64,000 nt of DNA, from the NCBI RefSeq assembly GCF_963924675.1, contig NC_089224.1:43195158-43259157 (forward strand), read 5' to 3'. Positions 11,991-23,257 of the stretch are shown here, piece by piece (within the stretch, counting starts at the first letter, position 1; each line of letters starts with the position of its first letter). The notes beneath the pieces are model-generated. The model worked only from the letters and a program-made list of their open reading frames with translations. It searched no databases and was not told where the DNA came from. The stretch is from Phocoena phocoena. Lineage: Eukaryota; Chordata; Mammalia; Artiodactyla; Phocoenidae. The position numbers and the translations under genes were made by a program.

Positions 11991-12890
11991 GAAAAAAATG
12001 ATTTCGGACTCACATGTAAGGATAGTCAAATGAAATTAAATTACAGAATTGACTACAAAAATAGTAAAAACCAGACCAAAAATGTCATATATACAAGAAA
12101 AGGGGCATAGCCTAAGGGCATTAAAAAAAAAAGATAGCCAACAAAATAACTAGAGGATTTTGGAAGACAGCATGATGTACCTCCCAACATCAACCTCCAA
12201 TCTGCCCTATCCCCACCTGAACTATATACTGTTGAGGTCTCTGAGGGGGTCTTTCCGGCCTACCTGTTTTCTGAAGGGGAAAAATGAAAAATAACACAAG
12301 GTGTAGGCAGACAAGAAACATAAATATTACATTTATAGCTGAAAGAATTTAAGTTGATGACATAGCTTAGAGTAGGAGCAAAATGAGCTACCAACTAAAA
12401 CCCAGAAATAATCATATTTATCTACCAAGTCAGAAGCATCATTACCCATCAGAGAAGTAACTCTATCACCTTTGGCACAAAGAGAGTTAAGAAAGGCCAG
12501 GATATAGGCTAATGGATCTCATTCAATAGGAAAAGTACCATCAGAAGTGAGCAACTTTCTCTTTTCCTTATCCTGACTGGAGAGTAGTGGAAATGATTGC
12601 TAAGGAAAAGGAGATAATACAAACAAAGTGAATGATGTGGGCTCTCTCTTTGAAAGAGGTGAGGTCTACACTCAGAATTAAGAGATCACCCTAATTACAA
12701 GTAAATTCCCCAGTAAGAGTGAAATACACCACCCCTGCCCAAGCAGGAGCAATGAACCCTGGCAGAAGACCTTTAATAAAATGTGCGAAGTGATAGCAGA
12801 ACCCAGATGTTCACATAATCTTGAGTTCTCCTTCTTCCTCACTTTGCCTTCTTGGTCTAGGAAAAAAAAATCTAGAACACTAAATCCCTA
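11991..12890. other. A-rich non-coding DNA, possibly older LINE
   Basis: No gene is visible. The A-rich composition of the given strand is similar to the LINE-like segment to the right and may be part of it, but I find no motif that proves this. Confidence 0.35.
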
Positions 12891-13932
12891 GCCATCAACT
12901 ATTTATAAGAGGAGAAAGCAAGCTGGTCTTAGTTAAGGCAGCAAGTTGTCAAAGCATTCCTTTAATTACAGGAAAACAAAGGCAGGTCTGGACAGATCCC
13001 AATGCACATGCACAATGAAAATAAATAGCAGGCAATAATACAAACACATTAGGAAGGGAGGAAAAATATATTAAAGACTGACATTGAACCAAGCCTAGAA
13101 AAAACATAATGCAAGAAAATGAATTACGTTCTCTGCAACGGCTTTGCCATTTAGAATAACTTAAGAAAAACAAAAACACAAATTCAAAAATGAATTTAAA
13201 AATAGCAGAATGAAGAAAAGAGGGATTGCAAACCTAAGGAAGTAGAGAACTGAAACAATATTATTAAAGAACTAATAATAAATATTAAAAGCAAGAAAGA
13301 CCTGAGATAATCATAGAAATGCAAATGAAAAATAAAGAAATTAAGAAATTGGAAAGAAGGTAATAGACATGGAGGACTGAAAAATTCCATGCAACAGAGC
13401 AGTGTCTCTTAGGTAGAAAACTCAGAGGAACACAGCAATGTACCCACAAAGATGTAATTTTTTTTAAAATTAAGAACAAACTTTCTTTGAATTGAAGCAA
13501 AAGTTTAATCTGTAGATTGAAAAGAAGCATTTTTTTTTTTTTTTTTTTTTTTTTTTGCGTTATGCGGGCCTCTCACTGTTGTGGCCTCTCCCATTGCGGA
13601 GCACAGGCTCCAGACGCGCAGGCTCAGCGGCCCAGCCGCTCCACATGTGGGATCCTCCCGGACCGGGGCACGAACCCACGTCCCCTGCATCGGCAGGCAG
13701 ACTCTCAACCACCGCGCCACCAGGGAAGCCCAGAAGCATATGTTTTGATTAGGAAAACTCGTCTCTGAGATAAATCCATAGTTAAATTACCAGTCCTCAA
13801 GGATAAAGAATTCTTCAGGCACCCAAAAAAGCAGAGCAAATCTCCATCAAAGGGAAATATCTATGCTAGTCTCATGTTATTCCACAGTAACATTCAGTAA
13901 CAGAAGCCATTGGAAAATATCTAAGAAATTTT
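12890..13932 (+). repeat. HAL1/L1-like old LINE, interrupted by a SINE
   Basis: The strand is A-rich in the manner of a LINE ORF1 region. It carries a block like ccagtcctcaaggataaaga, followed by cccaaaaaagcagagcaaat and attggaaaatatctaaga near 13790-13925, which fits HAL1, the ORF1-only relative of L1. A reverse SINE splits it at 13531-13731 and a second SINE sits at its right edge. No intact frame remains. Confidence 0.5.
13531..13731 (-). repeat. CHR-type SINE, reverse orientation
   Basis: The given strand starts with a T-run of about 26 bases (the element's A-tail), runs through gcctctcccattgcggagc, and ends with the head complement caccagggaagccc. An 8-bp target-site duplication, agaagcat, flanks it at 13523-13530 and 13732-13739. 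Several open frames on both strands here belong to the SINE. Confidence 0.9.
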
Positions 13933-14231
13933 GGGGACTTCCCTGGTGGCACAGTGGTTAAGAATTCGCCTGCCAATGCAGGAGACATGGGTTTGAGCCC
14001 TGGTCAGGGAAGATCCCACATGCCGCCTATGCACCACAACTACTGAGCCCGTGCTCTAGAGCCCGTGAGCTGTGGCTGCTGAGTCCTGTGTGCCACAACT
14101 GCTGAAGCCCACGTGCCTACAGCCCATGCTCCACAACAAGGGAGGCCACTGCAACAAGAGGCCCGCGCACCGCAACAAGCGAGGACCCAATGCAGCCAAA
14201 AATAAATAAATAAATTTTTTTTTTTTAAAAA
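13933..14231 (+). repeat. CHR-type SINE, long form
   Basis: The head ggggacttccctggtggcac is followed by tRNA-like sequence. A long 3' body repeats the phrase ccacaact-(a/g)ctga, then comes an A-rich tail with taaa units. A 10-bp target-site duplication, aagaaatttt, is exact at 13923-13932 and 14232-14241. It belongs to a different subfamily from the copies at 3261 and 34092. Confidence 0.9.
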
Positions 14232-14241
14232 AAGAAATTTT

Positions 14242-15741
14242 AGAGTAAAGAAATATAACAGTAATATAAACATCCAAAATACACAAAGTATACATGTATA
14301 CAAAGTATACAACAGCAATATGTAGAACAGGCAGATGTTTTCAAACATGAAAGAAGTCTGCAGAATACAACACCCATGCACACTTCTTCACCAAAACCAA
14401 CACAAAACATAAACCAAAAAACAGGAACACACACTACTTGCTAATGAAATCCAACTACTTAAGAGATGATGGAAAAATAAAGAGGAAACACATGAAAAGT
14501 CTTGGGTGAACATTGAATCAATTTAAAATATATCTAATTATAGAACAGAATGTAAATGTAAAAACCCTGTCAATATATAAATAATAATATAAATACAAAG
14601 ATTGAGAGGTGGGAAGAGGGGCAAAGAGAGAAGCTAATGTCTTCATCTTTCAGAGCAGGGAAACAATGGATGCCATCTACAACTGAAATGTGTAAGTTTT
14701 AAAGCTATGATTTCAACATTTTAATGTTTTCAGTTATCTCTTCTTAACTTTAGAGGGATCTCTCAAGAGATAATATACTCTGTACCGGATACAACATTTA
14801 TTTGAAGTTTAGCAATCCATTCCAATTCATTTCAGCTTCACTTGGCTTCTTTCTAATTCATTACTTATTTATAAAAATAGCAAGCATTGTGTGCTAATAA
14901 TGGTAAAAAGGGATTTAGGGTGATTTTTTTAAAAAGCTCTTTTTACTTTTCTGCATGACTTGAACTCATTAAAATAAGCAAGTGTTACATTTACAAAATC
15001 AATAAAGTAATTCTTCTTTTAAAAATGAATAGGAAAGATAAGAACGGGGAGACATTTAATTTTTTTTAATAAACTGATGTTGAGCTCAATAGAAACAATG
15101 TTGTAATTTAATTATTTCTCAGACTTAAGATTTTCTGTGCACTTGGATAGATCTCATCTCCAAATTCCAGATAAGCACTTCCATTTGAAAATCCTTTGAT
15201 TCTGTAAACAGACTTTCGCATGCAGCATAAGTCCTAACACTTAAATTACTGACTTGGCTTCTAAATCAACAGAATAGACGGGATCCAGGGCTGGAGCCAG
15301 AGAAAATGATGAAGTTTGAGAGTGGAATTATTACATTATAATAAGAATTAAAAAAAACTGCTTCTACTTTTACAAAGCTATCTTCTGTTCCTTCTCCTTA
15401 TTCCTGCACCCATTTGAATTGGTCCCCATTTCTTTGGGGGAAGCTCATGTTTACAGATGCTCTCCTCATATACATGGGTGTGATGCTTTCAGGTTAAAAA
15501 CAATACAGAACATGAACTCTAGAACAACACAGGCTTTTAAAAACATACATTCCTACAAGCTACTAACTGCATAACAATTTCCTTCTCAATCTTCTTAGAA
15601 TTTTCAGTGCACTACATGAATTCCCTAAAGTCAAAGAGCCTGTGATAGTTTTACTTGTATATTGTCTTTGTAAATCCTAGTGAATAGATATCGTTACAGA
15701 TACTTGTTTACCATGAGAAATTTGTTTCTTCACTACACAGA
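14242..15741. other. Non-coding, AT-rich, nothing firm
   Basis: The first few hundred bases may continue the LINE that the SINE interrupted. Further right I recognise no repeat, gene or promoter. Thin short frames are consistent with chance. Confidence 0.4.
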
Positions 15742-16235
15742 TGTGATAGGCAGAATAATGGCCTTGCCTAAGATGTCTATGTCGTAACCCCCAAAATTTG
15801 TAAATGTATGGCAAAGGGGAATTAAGGTTGCAAATGGAATTAAGTTTGCTAATCAGATGAGCCTGAGATGAAGAGAGTATCCGGATTATCCAGGTGGACC
15901 CAATGTAATCATAACAGTCCTTATAAGTGGAAGTGGGAAACAGGAGAGTCAGTACCAGAGGGGTACAACAGGAGAAAGACTCCACCACCATCACTGGCTT
16001 TGAAGACGGCAAGGGGCCAGCAGCCAAGGAACGTAGGCAGCCTCAAGAAGCTAGTCAAGTACAATGAAACAGATTCTTCCCCAGAGCCTCCAGAAGGAAT
16101 GCAGCCCTCCTAACAACTTGATCTTAGCCCGGTAAGACTTGGGCTTTTGACCTACAAAGTTTTGTGTTGTTCTATTGTGTTGTTTTAAGCCAGTGCTTGT
16201 GGTAATTTGTTGCAGCAACAATAGACAACTAATTC
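15742..16235 (+). repeat. MLT1-type LTR (ERVL-MaLR)
   Basis: A solitary long terminal repeat begins tgtgataggcagaataatgg. It contains a block like ccggattatccaggtggacc and cagcctcaagaagctag, followed by the polyadenylation-region block ttgttttaagccagtgctt, and ends in aactaattca. This order is that of MLT1/MST LTRs. No internal viral genes are present and no clear target duplication survives. The short frames at 15677-16027 and 15868-16113 lie within it. Confidence 0.85.
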
Positions 16236-17234
16236 AGTAAATAAAAGGTGAAGACATAGCACAAACTTTCTCCCTGGACCATGCTTCTGAATTTCCATGG
16301 ATACAGGGCAGAATTTCCATGGATCCTTAGGCAAAACATAAAGTAGCTGTCTAGTGCAACTTGCTCCCTGTCAGCACCTTACTGCTCCTTTTGGGTAACT
16401 TTGCCTCATAAAACCATAGAATTTAAAAAACGAAAAGGGCACTGTCTGCTATATACCTATACTACACTGCCTTTCCAGGACCAGGCAAGTAACTCATGTT
16501 TCACTTTCCTCCCCCTACCATTCATTTCTAAGACCTGGGTAGTGGGTGAAACAGCTGCAATGAGAGAGACTGCAGTGCACAAAAAGAATGGGTGTCTGAA
16601 CATAGAAACAAGGCAAGAGATTCATTATTCAAAAGACAGGCATTCCAATGAAAGATTTCCATCTTTTGTCTTCTTGGGGAAAATGTAAGGGGGATAAGGA
16701 AGCAGAGCAGACAGGACACAAGGACAGCTGGCAAGTAAGTCCTGTAGCAAAATATGATCAGATACCTAGGCAGGTAGGTGTTTGTTTAATATTGGGGAAG
16801 TTGAAAGGCAGGTATTGAGCACTAGGACAGGTGATAAGATCTGTGCACGGGCATACCAGTCAGTTAATTGCACATAAGGATTTAATAATAACCATTAGCA
16901 AAGAAAACGGAGAACGAAGCAGGAGAAAATTATGGTCAAAGTAGAAAAACCTATAGACTGAATCAATGCTAAGCTAAAAACTTCAAACATAGGGATCCTT
17001 ATATTACCCTACCCTGAGACAGGTGTTATCTAAATGTGGAGTTGGAGTTACATGCTACCATCAGGTAACGGTTTAAAGCTGTATGAGCAGGACCCAAGCT
17101 CGTCATTTTATACTTACCGTGTTCAAATCATAATACTTCTGAGTCCTATTCTCACTGAAGCTTTTATTCATTAAATTTTACTGTGTGAGTACATTTAGCC
17201 AGATAAAATAATTGAGGCAACACAACGCAGTGCA
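16236..17234. other. Non-coding, nothing recognised
   Basis: Mixed-composition DNA without an assignable repeat or gene. The 95-codon plus frame at 16401-16688 has no recognisable relative and no splice context. Confidence 0.4.
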
Positions 17235-17475
17235 GTAGTACTTCTCAACCTTTGTCGTTGTTAACCTCTACACACCTGGGGGCTGGAGATGATAACATAA
17301 ATCTATCAATGAGAGTAGTGTACTGTAGCAAAGGTTCTCATTTGGGGAGAGTGGGGAGAGGGTTTGTCAGGTGATCTGAAAAGTCCCCTTAGGGTGATTC
17401 TATTACAAACTGCCTTCTGCCCACACTACACCACCAGAGGGAATCCTCCCTATCTTTTGAAAATCACTGGTATAG
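17235..17475. repeat. Probable old hAT (MER5-related) fragment
   Basis: Near the ends, a block like agtacttctcaacctttgt and a closing ttttgaaaatcactggta look like the inverted ends of a Charlie/MER5-type element. The interior is too worn for a firm family call. Confidence 0.35.
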
Positions 17476-17581
17476 TTTAAAGTTGACTTCACTTGAGTCC
17501 TGCCTCCAGGATTAATTTGACCCAGGCTTTCTCGGATAATTCCTAGCCCACCTGCAGCAGAATCACCTATTATGCTCACTT

Positions 17582-17632
17582 AAAAATGAAGCTTTCTCAA
17601 AAAAAAAAAAAAAAAAAAAATGAAGCTTTCTC
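17582..17632. repeat. Poly(A) tract flanked by a direct repeat
   Basis: The unit tgaagctttctc occurs at 17587-17598 and again at 17621-17632, with an uninterrupted A-run (17599-17620) between. Including the shared A's, the duplicated unit is about 17 bases. It looks like an insertion that consists of a retroposon tail and nothing else. Confidence 0.7.
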
Positions 17633-17849
17633 TAGAGGCCCATGTTGAAACGACTCATTGCTCAGTGTCCAATTTTGCAATCACAGGTGAGTATTTGGCA
17701 CTCTAAAGATTGAAAACTTTATGTTGTGAATCACTTTAGCCAAGTTATTGCGCTTCGTTGGTTTCTTTATCTGAAAAATAAGAGGCTTGGGCTGGGAGGT
17801 ATTTATAGTCCTTCCAGTTCCTACACTGTAGCAGAGTGGGAAATACAGG

Positions 17850-18005
17850 TGATTAAAAGACATTGGTTCCAATATCAACTCTACCACTTACTGTGTGACA
17901 CTGAGTAAATTATTCAACCTATATTACTCTCATCTGTAAAATGGAATATTATTAATAGTAATATCCACTTCTCTGCAGGGTTGCTGTAAGAATTAGCAAT
18001 GGTGT
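17850..18005 (+). repeat. MIR SINE
   Basis: The segment runs through MIR landmarks in forward order: ctctaccacttactgtgtga, a cactgagtaaattattcaa block, catctgtaaaatggaa, and tgcagggttgctgtaagaat. Confidence 0.75.
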
Positions 18006-18159
18006 GTATAACTTGCTTGATTATTCTTAAAATGATCTTTATAAAGCAAGTGTTAACACCTCACAAATAATGTGATATCTTAACCTCATTAAAGTGTTAT
18101 CAACGGAAAGCTTCTTAATGAGGGACTGGAATAGAATGTATTCTACACTTTGGGTAGGG

Positions 18160-18490
18160 TGTATCAATCAACATACTGCTGCATAATGAACCACCCCCAA
18201 ACTCAGTGTCTTAAAGCAGTAAGCACTTATTATTGTTCATGGGTCTCTGGGTCAGCTGGGCAGTTTCACTCTTGGCTGGCCTTACTCATGCATTGGCTGT
18301 GGGTCCTATAGGCAGCTCTCCCGATTTTGGTTGGGTTCTCACATGTGTCTGGGAGTTGACTCACTATAGCCTGGTCCTGATGCCCTCAGCTGGGATACCT
18401 GGGCTCTCCTCCATGTGCTCTCATATTTGAATAGGCTATTCTGGGATTGTATACATGGCAGTGCCAGGGTACCAAAGGAGAGGAAAAATG
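18160..18490. repeat. Old interspersed repeat, family unassigned
   Basis: The block ctgcataatgaaccaccccc, followed by aactcagtgtcttaaagca, ttattgttcatgggtctctg and gtcagctgggcagtt, is a layout I know from a common old mammalian repeat, but I cannot name it safely. A smaller piece of the same family lies at 2725-2790. Confidence 0.45.
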
Positions 18491-18670
18491 AAAGAATTCT
18501 TGAGGCCAGGGTACACACTGGTACACTGTCAGTACTGCCACATTCTGTCGGTCAAAGCACTTCACAAAACTAGCCCAGATTCCAAGGGTGTTGATAGAGA
18601 TGACTTCTCTTGATGGGAGAAACTGCAAAGTCACATTATAAAGAATATATTCCTTTGCTCAAGCCTGCAG

Positions 18671-18849
18671 CAGTCGTTCTCAAATTTTCATATGCATCAG
18701 GATCTCCTGGAAGGCTTCTTAAAACTTAGATTACTAGGTCTACTTCGGTTTCTGATTCAGTAAGTCTGGGATGAGGCCCAATAATTTTGCATTTCTAACA
18801 GTTTTTCAGATGATGATGATGATGTCTGCAGATACTTTGAGAACCATTG
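18671..18849 (+). mobile_element. MER5A, non-autonomous hAT-Charlie element
   Basis: Ends match MER5A: the left end begins cagtcgttctcaaattttca and the right end finishes gagaaccattg, roughly inverted copies of each other. The interior block ttctgattcagtaagtctgg is diagnostic. An 8-bp duplication with one mismatch (gcctgcag at 18663-18670 and gtctgcag at 18850-18857) fits hAT insertion. Confidence 0.85.
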
Positions 18850-18857
18850 GTCTGCAG

Positions 18858-19654
18858 TTGAGTCCTTTCTATCAAAAAAAATGTTAATTTAACATACATG
18901 TAATTTTATTTCTGAATAAACTATTTCCTGCATAGCATAACATATATTATTCATGCTATATTTCTCTTCTAGTAAAATAAGAAAAATCTAAAATCTAAGT
19001 AATTTTTAGAGGATTTTTGCTTTTCCCTTTTTTCTGAAAAATTTAATTTCCTTTTGGAGATGGTACCCTAAAAACATAATAAACTCTAGTCAATCAAAAA
19101 CTATTGAAAGATTTTCTTTCATCTCTCCCCTTGTCTCTCTCTACCTTTCTACATTCTATCCTCCTCCATACAACTATAATTAGGTCAGTGGGGGGAAGGT
19201 CTTGTTGAGTCAAATGAGAAAATTTTATTTTATATTTTGTTAAAATTAACTAGAAGCAAACAATTGAATAACTTAAAAGCATATTCATATTTCACTTTCT
19301 TATTTAATAGGTCTTTTTATCTTAGGTCTCCCAGTAATGAAATGCTTCTGGAGATCTTTTGTAAACTCCAAGTTAATTGTGACTTCCTGGTTCTTAGCCA
19401 ATGCATCCAGTTTTCTATTCTTTACTTATAAGGGGTAAAGAAGTAATTACTGGATTCTTACCTATTTTTTGAGAACACTTCCCGGGGAAGACAGACATTA
19501 GTTACACTACACAAGAAATGAGACTTAGGTAGGTTAAGTGTTTTATCTAGATTCATACACTGAAACCAGGACTGCATCAAACAAAATAATAAAATATCCA
19601 GATTAGTCCATGTTAACTATCCATGATTAACTCATAATTAACTCATAATAAATG
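18858..19654. other. AT-rich non-coding DNA
   Basis: I see no gene, promoter or assignable repeat here. Short frames such as 19237-19431 look random. Confidence 0.4.
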
Positions 19655-20050
19655 TATTGTGCATTTCTTTAGTCCTTTTTTCAAAGTGCCAAAGAAAAGA
19701 GCTTTATTCCATTAGTTAGCATACCCATTCCTTCCTTTTTTTTTTTTTGCGGTACGCGGGCCCCTCACTGTTGTGGCCTCTCCCGTTGCGGAGCACAGGC
19801 TCCAGACGCGCAGGCTCAGCGGCCATCGCTCACGGGCCCGCGGCATGCGGGACCTTCCCACACCGGGGCATGAATCTGTGTCCCCTGCATTGGCAGGCGG
19901 ACTCTGAACCACTGCGCCACCAGGGAAGCCCCCTTCCATTTTTTCTTTCCTAATAGATGTGGTTCTAGGTTGGAGGACCTGAAAGGGAGATCAGGGAAAA
20001 ATGAACTCAGTAAAATATGTTTTTCAGAATGCCTTCAAAACTGTTGAAAG
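19655..20050. repeat. Copy A of a local direct repeat, split by a SINE
   Basis: Excluding the SINE, about 190 bases here match copy B at 22992-23181: both share tccattagttagcat, cccattccttcc, a gggagatcag block and cagaatg-cttca-aactgttgaaa. Copy A has received a SINE at 19736-19931. The family of the underlying repeat is not recognised; it may be an old interspersed element or a local duplication. Confidence 0.75.
19736..19931 (-). repeat. CHR-type SINE, reverse orientation
   Basis: It begins with a T-run, continues through gcctctcccgttgcggagc, and ends caccagggaagccc. The target duplication appears to be short (ccttcc at 19730-19735 and 19932-19937). Part of the tRNA-like body is deleted relative to the copy at 34092, near cggccatcgctcacgggccc. 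Confidence 0.88.
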
Positions 20051-20159
20051 TTAGAATTGTAGAATTTCATGCAGTTCTTGGTAGCAACTCCTATAAACGG
20101 CCTAATATTATTTACCTTTTAAGTATTCCAAAGACTTCACTATTTGCCTAACATGGTAT

Positions 20160-20375
20160 TATCCTAAGTGATGCTTGTTGATCACCTACTACATCCCAAT
20201 CATTACACACAAAGCCCATATATATTATTTAATATTCACAACAACTCTCTAAGATAGGTACTACTTTTATCTTCATTTTATAGATAAAAAATAGGCTTAA
20301 ATGATTGAATAATCACTCAAATTACACAGCTAGTGAGTAGCAAGGTTGGAGCTCAAATGAAATTCTGTTTTATTC
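20160..20375 (-). repeat. MIR SINE
   Basis: Reverse-complement MIR landmarks: atattcacaacaactctcta, then gataggtactacttttat, tttatagataaaaaatagg, and attacacagctagtgagtag. Diverged but in order. Confidence 0.65.
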
Positions 20376-21919
20376 AAAATCTTACTGGTGATATTATTTT
20401 GTCTTGCTATTTGTACTTTTTTTTTAAAGAACTATAGTAAAATTATAGTACAAAAATGAACTATATGAACTTTGAATCAAATGAACACTGAACCTGTTTC
20501 AGAATAAGAAATTTATGACAGAATGGAAGGGGAAAGATGAAAAGGAAACATCTGGTTTATTCAAAGAAATTGCAACTGAGCATAGCTATGAAACTGATGA
20601 GTTTAGCTAACACGTGTGACCAAGTGTGTGGACCTCCAAAGCCGCCACCTTGGGAAGACGTATGTTTATTTAAATCATGCCATCATTGCTGCAACACATT
20701 TTATATTTGATTATTTTGTGTACATACCTATTTGTTTTTAACAATAACAAAAAATGTGTATTATCCAGTTTGTGATTGCTTACTTAATTTACTAGAGTTG
20801 ACTCTGAACAACTTTTTGGATATTCTCCAAAATCGAATTCAATCTTCAGAGTACATATTCGTTGATATTGCTGGCATTCCCCAAAATCGTGATTCAGATT
20901 CTGAACATAATTCCTAAAAAAGGGCATTTAAAATTGTTTTGGCTATGACAGTAAACTGGAGTCATCAATTAAGTAGGTGTTTATAGTCTTCCAACATGAG
21001 TATTCTGAATATTGCAATATGAATACATTCCAAGGTGACTATACCTATATGTTTGTTTGGAAACAAAAGCAAAGAGATAGTTTATTATGAAAGGAAGGGG
21101 GAAAGATATTTGGATTAAATAAACTTTAAGTTCAATCTATTATAGGAGAATTATGGGACTTCCTCAAAAAGAATTGTCAATTGCAGGATTTCCTCAAATA
21201 AATGGTCCTTAACAACCTACTCCTGGCTCTATAATTTGAGCGAGCAGATTATCCCACTAGTACTAGCGACCTGGTTATGTGTGAAGTCTCAGAGAAGACT
21301 TTACCTGGAATTCTTCAAAATGGTTGATATCCAGAGTCATTTGAATAATTAAGCAGATTTTATTTACAGGCAGGAAACCACAACAACAGTTGCAGATATG
21401 TCAGTTAGGAAAGCTTCAAGTTACAGAGTATTCAGCTAAATACAGATTAAATAAAGAACAGTATGTTTTTTCATATAAAACAAAAAGTCCAAAGTTAGGC
21501 AGTCCACGACTAATTGAGCAGCTCAAATATGCCATCAGGAATCTAGGTTCTTCCCATCTTTCTTCTCCACCATCTTTCAAGGATTGCCCTTCGATTTATT
21601 GCTTCATAAATGCAGATGGCTGCGCCACCTCCCCATCACACAATATCCAAGTAGGAAGAAGGGGGTAGAAAGGGGGGAAAAAGTGGTGGTAGCTGTGTCT
21701 ATTCCTCTTTCATCAAAAAAGCAAGTTTTTCCAGAAGACCCCTCAGCAATTATGTATTAACATTTACTTTTCCAGAAATGTGTCAAACAGCCATGACTAG
21801 CTGCAAGGAAAATTGGAAAATCAAATATTCAACTTTCTAGTCTCTAAATTAGTAAGACAAGGAGAAAGGAGGTTGAGAATTTGTGTTGAGTGAGCCCAAT
21901 TACAATGTTTGTCTCAATA
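20376..21919. other. Non-coding, nothing firm
   Basis: No gene is visible. The stretch 20520-20700 reads like a decayed coding or transposon sequence without a family I can name. The 92-codon plus frame at 21390-21668 has no recognisable relative. Confidence 0.35.
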
Positions 21920-22095
21920 GTGCTTACACTTTACCAGGCAGTGTGTTTTCACTCTTCGTATCGTTAAATCATCACAACAGTAGTTTATCCTTGCTCTTTT
22001 AATTTTACGAAAAAGAGAAGTGTAGTCTAGAGTGGTTAAGAGAATTGTCCAAGTCATCCAGTTTATAAGAATTGGAACCAATTTCTATATGACTC
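21920..22095 (-). repeat. MIR SINE
   Basis: Reverse-complement MIR order is present: ctttaccaggcagtgtgttt, a cgttaaatcatcacaacag block, then a decayed cagatgagg-equivalent, and a worn tRNA-like head near 22080. Confidence 0.55.
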
Positions 22096-22991
22096 CAGAA
22101 ACGCTGCTACCCAACATGGGTCAAGAAATCATAACAGCACGAAAATAATGCTTTTCCACAGACTGAGTATTGAACTTGCTCTTTAAAAGGCAGCATGCAG
22201 GAGAATCTTTAGATTCCTTATTGGAGTCTTACACAATCACCTTGTTCTTACTTGTAACAAAACTCATGGAGGAGTTCCCAAAAAGGGGAGAGTCAAGGTC
22301 TCTTGGGATTAACCACTGTATTCCATCAGTCACTGAAGCCTTAGCATGACTCTCAATATTTACCCACTGGTGGGAGATTTACAGATGGTAAATTACTTAT
22401 ATAATACCTAGCCTATATATTTTTTAGACTTGTTTTGCTTTTACTGATTATAATCTAGTTCTTGATGTATGCCAAAGAAACTATTTTGTCCTCTATTTTT
22501 CCCTGCCACGTACAACAGGGAAAATAAATCAGGCCCCTAATCATAATAAAATAGAAAATATTATCTTCTTCGGGTATTAAACATCCTCTTTTCAGAGTGT
22601 ACTAATGCTATCATATAGGTTATTATGGAACGGACTAGAAAATTTTGGTAGGACAAACACTTTTGCAGAATGGTAGTTTTTTTGTTTGTTTTGTTTTAAC
22701 ATATCTACACTTTTTCTTTGGGCTTGATATAACCTTCTCTCCTAGAAAAATTTCAATTTACATTTAGGTATACGGTTCTTGCCAGTTTAGTACAACTGTT
22801 TTCCACACTAGGCTCAAGTTCTCATTAATGCTGAGTGAGTTGATACATCTTAATAATCTCCAACTGTGTTAACTTCTCCCAGGTGCAGTCTTATGTTTTG
22901 CAAGGTTAATACATTTAATGCATACATTTACTGGAGCTATTTTTATCACATCTTAAAATTTTCATTTGTTAAAAGACCCAATTTCCAAATT
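22096..22991. other. AT-rich non-coding DNA
   Basis: Nothing recognised. A gttt-rich patch lies at 22677-22697. Confidence 0.4.
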
Positions 22992-23181
22992 TATTGTTCA
23001 TTTCTTTAGTCTGTTTAGAGTGTCAAGGAAAGCAACTTTATTCCATTAGTTAGCATTCCCATTCCTTCCATTTTTCCTCTCCTAAAAGTTGTTCTAGTTT
23101 GGAGGAGCAGACAGGGAGATCAGAGAAAAGTGAACTTAGTAAAGTACATATTTTCCAGAATGTCTTCAGAACTGTTGAAAA
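22992..23181. repeat. Copy B of a local direct repeat (no SINE)
   Basis: This matches the 19655-20050 segment, about 3.3 kb to the left, without the SINE. At the equivalent of the insertion point it reads cccattccttccatttttcc without a break, so it preserves the pre-insertion state. Confidence 0.75.
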
Positions 23182-23218
23182 GCTCATGGGAGTGTGGGGG
23201 GAATTTACCCAGCCACCT

Positions 23219-23257
23219 AATGAGCTATTCTTTTTTTTTTTAATGAGCTATTCTTTT
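23219..23257. repeat. Poly(T) tract flanked by a direct repeat
   Basis: aatgagctattc occurs at 23219-23230 and 23242-23253 with a T-run between. The structure is the same as at 17582-17632, in the opposite orientation. Confidence 0.65.

Noticed and set aside
15677..16113. Protein-coding frames of 116 and 81 codons
   Set aside because: Both lie inside an MLT1-type LTR, which has no genes of its own.
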